The notes beneath the pieces were generated by a model, which saw nothing but the letters and a program-made list of their open reading frames with translations, did not search any database and had not been told where the DNA came from. A program made the position numbers and the translations under genes. From assembly GCF_052115025.1 (NCBI RefSeq), contig NZ_JBFRFW010000005.1:248001-312000 (forward strand): 64,000 bases of DNA, given 5' to 3'. Below, in pieces: positions 59,885 to 64,000 of this stretch (position 1 is its first letter; each line of letters starts with the position of its first letter). The DNA is from Bradyrhizobium_A sp052115025 (GTDB lineage Bacteria > Pseudomonadota > Alphaproteobacteria > Rhizobiales > Xanthobacteraceae).

Positions 59885-60228
59885 CCGCCGTTCTCCCGCT
59901 CATAGGCCTTGAGCGCGGCCTTGGACGCCAGTGCCTTCCAGCGCCGCCGCAGCAGCGGCTCGAGCACACCGCGCGGGCAGGCGGACAGGCGCACGAGAAC
60001 GTTCGGCCAGTCGCGATAGTGCTCGGTGATGTAGAACACCCGCGGCCGGGCCTCCATCATCATGGCCCGCTCGTCAGGCTCGATGCCGGTCAGCACCAGG
60101 CTGTCGTTGTCTTCTTTCAGCCGTGCCAGCAGCTTGGTACGAACCTTGAGCGCAGGCGTGCCATAGGACGTGCCGTCAGCGACGTCCGGCCAGGTCAGGG
60201 CAAAGGCGCGGACGTCGTCAAAGGTCAT
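59881..60228 (-). CDS. MmcQ/YjbR family protein
   Basis: 115 aa. MTFDDVRAFALTWPDVADGT, SYGTPALKVRTKLLARLK and a C-terminal basic helix match the YjbR (DUF419) fold. This is a double-wing DNA-binding-like fold of unknown target. It lies 18 nt downstream of lepB and probably ends the tldD-lepB-yjbR transcript. Confidence 0.85.
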   Translation of the reverse strand: MTFDDVRAFALTWPDVADGTSYGTPALKVRTKLLARLKEDNDSLVLTGIEPDERAMMMEARPRVFYITEHYRDWPNVLVRLSACPRGVLEPLLRRRWKALASKAALKAYERENGG

Positions 60229-60246
60229 GGCCGGGCCCCTCGGGCG

Positions 60247-61035
60247 TCAGTTGACGCCTGTCATGAAGCGGGAGGGGCGCAGGCCCGACAGCCAGCTCGT
60301 GATCGGGCGCTGGCTCATGGCGAGATCCCACGATCCCAGCACCGCTTCGACACGGCCCACCAGGTTGGCGGCAGGCAGCATGCCGACGCCGCCGTCGGCG
60401 ACCGGCACCCGGCTGTCAGCGGAGTTGTCGCGATTGTCACCCATCACGAACAGGTGGTCGGGTGGCACGGTCATCTCGGCGGTGTTGTCGTAGAAGCCGT
60501 GGGCGCGCAGTTTGAAGATCGGGTGGCTGCGATTGCCGGGCAGCGTCTCGATATAGCGCGGCGCCGGGACGTCGGCGCCGTCCTCGGTCTCGGCCTTGCC
60601 GATGCCGTCGGATTGCAGTGCCGCGGCGACGCCGTTGATGAAGAGCTGGCCGTTGCGCATCTGGATACGATCGCCAGGCAGGCCGACCACCCGTTTGACC
60701 CAGACCTGGGAGCGGTCGCCGGGCCAGCGGAACACGACCACGTCGCCGCGCTCCGGCAGCGCGCCCAGTACGCGCGCGGTCGAGGGCAGCGCAATGTTCA
60801 GCGGCACCGAGGCGGCGCTGTAGCCATAGGGATATTTGCTGGCGAGCAGTGCATCACCGATCATCAGCGTCGGCTCCATCGAGCCCGACGGGACATAAAA
60901 GGGCTCGGCGAGCGCGCCCTTCGCCGCCATCACCACCGCAAACACGGCGGCCATCTGGGTGATCGCGCTCGCCCAGGAGGCTGCAGTCTTCTTCATCGTC
61001 GAGGCCTCGTGCTGAGGGAGAGTGTTGTCGCTCAT
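60247..61035 (-). CDS. lepB: Signal peptidase I
   Basis: 262 aa from the ATG at 61035, overlapping the tldD stop by 4 nt. A membrane segment (about residues 20-42) precedes the catalytic serine in YVPSGSMEPTL. The lysine is in VKRVVGLPGDRIQM, and the third box is VMGDNRDNSADSR. It cleaves signal peptides from exported proteins on the periplasmic side. It is an unusual neighbour for tldD, and a second lepB is often present in these genomes. Confidence 0.93.
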   Translation of the reverse strand: MSDNTLPQHEASTMKKTAASWASAITQMAAVFAVVMAAKGALAEPFYVPSGSMEPTLMIGDALLASKYPYGYSAASVPLNIALPSTARVLGALPERGDVVVFRWPGDRSQVWVKRVVGLPGDRIQMRNGQLFINGVAAALQSDGIGKAETEDGADVPAPRYIETLPGNRSHPIFKLRAHGFYDNTAEMTVPPDHLFVMGDNRDNSADSRVPVADGGVGMLPAANLVGRVEAVLGSWDLAMSQRPITSWLSGLRPSRFMTGVN

Positions 61036-62456
61036 GCGCCGGTGCCTCCGACCGTGATGCGGTCCATGCGCAGCGTCGGCTGGCCGACGCCGACCGGGAC
61101 GCCCTGGCCGTTCTTGCCGCAGGTGCCGATGCCGGCATCGAGCTGCAGGTCGTTGCCGACCATGGTGATGCGGTGCAGGTCGGTCGGGCCGTTGCCGATC
61201 AGCATGGCGCCCTTGACCGGCGCGCCGAGCCTGCCGTTCTCGATACGGTAGGCCTCGGTGCACTGGAACACGTACTTGCCGGAGGTGATGTCGACCTGGC
61301 CGCCGCCGAAATTGGCCGCGAAGATGCCGTTCTTCACCGAGGCGAGGATCTCCGCAGGATCGTGCCCGCCGGCCAGCATGTAGGTGTTGGTCATGCGCGG
61401 CATTGGCACATGGGCGTAGCTCTCGCGGCGGCCGTTGCCGGTCGGCTTCATGTTCATCAGGCGGGCGTTCTGGCGGTCCTGCATGTAGCCGACCAGGATG
61501 CCGTCCTCGATCAGCACGGTGCGGTTGGTCGGCGTGCCCTCGTCGTCGATCGACAGCGAGCCGCGGCGCGCCGCGATGGTGCCGTCATCGACCACGGTGA
61601 CGCCCCTGGCCGCCACCTGCTGGCCCATCAGCCCGGCGAACGCCGAGGTCTGCTTGCGGTTGAAGTCGCCCTCGAGGCCGTGGCCGACCGCTTCGTGCAG
61701 CATCACGCCGGGCCAGCCCGGGCCCAGCACCACGTCCATCTCGCCGGCCGGTGCCGGCACCGATTCCAGGTTGATCAGTGCCTGGCGGATGGCGCCGTCG
61801 GCGGCCTCACGCCACGCCTTGGTCTCGATGAAGCGGGCATAACCCTCGCGGCCGCCATAGCCCTGACTGCCGGTCTCCTGGCGGTCGCCGGCGCCCGCCA
61901 CCACCGAAATGTTGACCCGCACCAGCGGGCGGATGTCGCGGTAGCTCTCGCCGTCGGGCCGCAGGATCTCGACCACCTGCCAGGTGGCGCCGAGGCTGAC
62001 CGAGACCTGGCGCACCCGCGGGTCCTTGTCACGGACATAGGCGTCGATTTCGGCGAGCAGCTTGACCTTGCTCTCGAAGGCCTCGCCATCGAGCGGATTG
62101 TCGTCGCCGTAGAGACGGATGTTGGTGTGGGACGGCGCCGCCGCGTAGGTACCTGCGTAGCCGCCGCGAACGGCATGGACCGCATCGGCGGCCCGCGCCA
62201 GCGCCGCCAATGAGACGTCGGAGGAATGGGCGTAGCCGACCGCATCGCTCTTCACCGCGCGCAGCCCGAAGCCCTGGGCCGTGTCGTAGGTCGCCTGCTT
62301 CAGGCGCCCGTTGTCGAACATCAACCCCTCGGACTGGCGGTATTCCAGGAACAGCTCACCGTCGTCGGCGCCGTCGAGGCCGCGGGCGACTTCGGCACGA
62401 ACCGTGTCGCGGTCGAGGCCGGCGCGGTCGAGCAGGGAAGATGTTGCGAGAGTCAT
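61032..62456 (-). CDS. tldD: Metalloprotease TldD
   Basis: 474 aa from the ATG at 62456; an ATG four codons upstream (62468) is possible and neither has a clear ribosome site. The zinc motif HEAVGH (HExxxH) is present in GWPGVMLHEAVGHGLEGDF. The PmbA/TldD family landmarks GSLSIDDEGTPTNRTVLIED and FQCTEAYRIENG follow. With TldE/PmbA it forms a heterodimeric peptidase that processes peptides such as microcins or antitoxins. TldE is not in the window. Confidence 0.94.
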   Translation of the reverse strand: MTLATSSLLDRAGLDRDTVRAEVARGLDGADDGELFLEYRQSEGLMFDNGRLKQATYDTAQGFGLRAVKSDAVGYAHSSDVSLAALARAADAVHAVRGGYAGTYAAAPSHTNIRLYGDDNPLDGEAFESKVKLLAEIDAYVRDKDPRVRQVSVSLGATWQVVEILRPDGESYRDIRPLVRVNISVVAGAGDRQETGSQGYGGREGYARFIETKAWREAADGAIRQALINLESVPAPAGEMDVVLGPGWPGVMLHEAVGHGLEGDFNRKQTSAFAGLMGQQVAARGVTVVDDGTIAARRGSLSIDDEGTPTNRTVLIEDGILVGYMQDRQNARLMNMKPTGNGRRESYAHVPMPRMTNTYMLAGGHDPAEILASVKNGIFAANFGGGQVDITSGKYVFQCTEAYRIENGRLGAPVKGAMLIGNGPTDLHRITMVGNDLQLDAGIGTCGKNGQGVPVGVGQPTLRMDRITVGGTGA

Positions 62457-62618
62457 GAAAAGGTCCATTGTGGGTGTCGCGCGGCCGTCACTTTGCGCAC
62501 GGCGGATGGAATAAAGATAGGGGGCGGTACCTTGTTTCGCGAGGGGCGCGTGCGGCGGCCCGGAACCGGTCGCGACCCGCGCGGCGAAGCGGCCGGACAC
62601 ATGCTATAAGACGGTCAA

Positions 62619-63110
62619 ATGCCGATTGAGATCAAGCAGATCGAGCCTCACCACATCGAGGGCTTCCATGCCGTGCTCGATGCGGTGGCGCGCGAGCGGC
62701 AGTATCTGGCCTTTTTGGAGGCGCCGCCGCTGGAAGCGGCGCGGATGTTCGTCGAGACCAACCTCGCCCGCGGCACGCCGCAGCTGATCGCGTTGTCCGA
62801 AGGGCGGGTGATCGGCTGGTGTGACATCACCAAGCCGAACCGGCCGATCTATTCCCATTGCGGTGTGCTGGGTATGGGCCTGCTGCCGGAATTCCGCGGC
62901 CAGCGCATCGGCACCCGGCTGATCCGCGCCGCGCTGGATGACGCGCGGCGGATCGGCCTGCACCGCGTCGAGCTGACCGTACGCGAAAGCAATGCGCAGG
63001 CGATCGCGCTCTACAAGGCGATGGAATTTCGCATCGAAGGCGTCAAGCGCGACGGCGTGCGGGTGGACGATCGCTACGAGAATCTCCTGATGATGGCGGT
63101 GCTGTTCTGA
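62619..63110 (+). CDS. GNAT family N-acetyltransferase
   Basis: 163 aa. The acetyl-CoA-binding loop is LPEFRGQRIGTRLIRAAL, preceded by the beta strand GVLGMGLLPEF, and followed by VELTVRESNAQAIALYKAME with the Asn that closes the site. Acceptor unknown. It is divergent from tldD by about 160 nt and convergent with the HxlR gene. Confidence 0.85.
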   Translation: MPIEIKQIEPHHIEGFHAVLDAVARERQYLAFLEAPPLEAARMFVETNLARGTPQLIALSEGRVIGWCDITKPNRPIYSHCGVLGMGLLPEFRGQRIGTRLIRAALDDARRIGLHRVELTVRESNAQAIALYKAMEFRIEGVKRDGVRVDDRYENLLMMAVLF

Positions 63111-63122
63111 GCGGCGCCGGCC

Positions 63123-63512
63123 CTACGGCGCGCTGCGCCGTGGCGGCTTTGGTCTGCGATCAGGGAAGCGGTGCGCCTGCGACCACTTCAGCAACTCGTC
63201 GAATACCGGCCGCAGCGCCTCGGCCGCCGGCGTGATCTCGTACTCCACCCGCGGCGGCACCTCGGGATAGACCGTGCGCTTGATCAGTCCGTCGGCCTCG
63301 AGATCGCGCAATTGGGTGGTCAGCATGTGCTGCGTGACGCCGGGAATCGACCTGCGCAATTCGCCGAAGCGGTGCTTGTGCTGGACGAGCTGCCACAGGA
63401 TCTCGCCCTTCCACTTGCCGGCCAGCGTCGCCAGCGCGCGCTGAAACTGCCTGACCACCTCGTCGCTCGTGCAGAACTCGTCGGCGCTGCCGGCATTGGT
63501 CTTGTTTTCCAT
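63123..63512 (-). CDS. HxlR family transcriptional regulator
   Basis: 129 aa. The HxlR winged helix covers residues about 25-110 (WKGEILWQLVQHKHRFGELR, ... GVTQHMLTTQLRDLEADGLI). The N-terminal Cys14 (DEFCTSDE) matches the redox-sensing cysteine of some family members such as HypR and YodB. It is divergent from the DsrE-like gene at the window end and likely controls it. Confidence 0.9.
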   Translation of the reverse strand: MENKTNAGSADEFCTSDEVVRQFQRALATLAGKWKGEILWQLVQHKHRFGELRRSIPGVTQHMLTTQLRDLEADGLIKRTVYPEVPPRVEYEITPAAEALRPVFDELLKWSQAHRFPDRRPKPPRRSAP

Positions 63513-63603
63513 ACTACACCAGAAGAACCATCCTACTTGTCCTATCCGTCATAGTTCCGGCATTTGAGTGGCGAAAGCAGAGCCAACGGCGCGAGGGATC
63601 GAG

Positions 63604-64000
63604 ATGCCGATGCGGATCGTTCGTGCCCCGCGAAGACGTCCCTTGTGGATCGGCGCGGGGCTTGTCGTCGCGTTCGCCGGGCCGCTGCTGCTCACCCTTG
63701 CGCTGACCGCGCCCGGAGAGGCGACGCCCAGGGAGGAACGGGAGGCAGCCAAGGCCGTGGTGCGCAGCAAGTCCCATCGCATCGTCTTCCAGGTCAACTC
63801 CGAGGAGCCGACTACGATGCGGCACGCCATCACCAACGCGCTGAATGCGGCCAGGAGCTATGGTGAGAACAACGAGCCGGTGGCGATCGAGATCGTCGCA
63901 TACGGTCCCGGCGTGCACATGTTCAGGGCGGATACCTCGCCGGTCCGCGACCTGCTGCAGCTGCTGCGCACGAGTGTGCCCAGCGTGGTGTTCAGCGTCT
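63604..64000 (+). CDS. Secreted DsrE/DsrF-like family protein, 3' end outside window
   Basis: 132 codons are open from the ATG at 63604 (GAGGGA upstream). An N-terminal membrane or signal segment (LWIGAGLVVAFAGPLLLTLA) follows a basic start. The mature part contains RIVFQVNSEEPTTMRHAITN and EIVAYGPGVHMFRADTSPV, a pattern I associate with DsrE-like proteins that handle sulfur or act in redox sensing. The C-terminus is missing, so the catalytic cysteine cannot be checked. Next to it is a divergent HxlR gene with a conserved N-terminal Cys. Confidence 0.65.
   Translation, partial: MPMRIVRAPRRRPLWIGAGLVVAFAGPLLLTLALTAPGEATPREEREAAKAVVRSKSHRIVFQVNSEEPTTMRHAITNALNAARSYGENNEPVAIEIVAYGPGVHMFRADTSPVRDLLQLLRTSVPSVVFSV

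Overview
The window is a G+C-rich alphaproteobacterial chromosome segment, most likely from the Bradyrhizobium/Rhodopseudomonas group (Nitrobacteraceae). This is inferred from gene content: an archaeal-type class I lysyl-tRNA synthetase, a plant-type glutamate-cysteine ligase, the alphaproteobacterial TauE/TIGR02186 pair, a PodJ-like Sel1-repeat protein, and CATTCGC-type and GTCATTCCGG-type palindromic repeats. Coding density is high. I see no prophage, integrase, insertion sequence or CRISPR array. The first and last genes are cut by the window edges.

Layout. 1-1242: the 5' part of an EAL-domain protein (minus strand) and a tRNA-Gly(CCC). 1340-6156: a livK-G-F-H-M type ABC importer (minus). 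6773-8525: a two-gene ABC-2 exporter. 8588-15090: a segment bracketed by two inverted copies of a double-hairpin repeat, holding an old-yellow-enzyme oxidoreductase, an MFS carrier, an FAD dehydrogenase and a PhoD-type phosphatase. 15115-20310: a Crp/Fnr regulator, a ClpP-like secreted protein, SCO1 with a small membrane protein, a family-3 solute-binding protein and lysK. 20485-24385: a glycosyltransferase with a duplicated C-terminal module, divergent from a PglD-like acyltransferase and a DegT aminotransferase. 24458-28664: an S24-like repressor without its catalytic residues, a DUF952 protein, pyrD, a MATE exporter and a small membrane protein.

28927-32601 is a complete ltnD-otnI-otnK-otnC operon for L-threonate breakdown. 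34002-41366 is the four-part ligase-associated DNA repair set: ATP-dependent ligase, beta-CASP exonuclease, Lhr-type helicase and PdeM phosphoesterase. Its two arms are separated by a TPR-methyltransferase and a short self-contained transcription unit. That unit (37757-37960) has a near-consensus promoter, a 17-nt stretch complementary to the 3' end of 16S rRNA, a 14-codon ORF, a foldable region and a strong intrinsic terminator. I regard it as the most interesting object in the window.

41567-45134 carries a LysR/EamA pair, a small overlapping ORF, and an IclR regulator with a KDPGal-type aldolase. 45150-46861 is TIGR02186 plus TauE. 46963-50502 is the large PodJ-like protein. 50874-56269 is a fatty-acid beta-oxidation cluster (acyl-CoA dehydrogenase, thiolase, FadB-type multifunctional enzyme). 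56345-59117 has a glutathione S-transferase, a MarR regulator and gshA. 59324-64000 has a PAN-domain protein, a tldD-lepB-yjbR operon, a GNAT enzyme, an HxlR regulator and the start of a DsrE-like protein.
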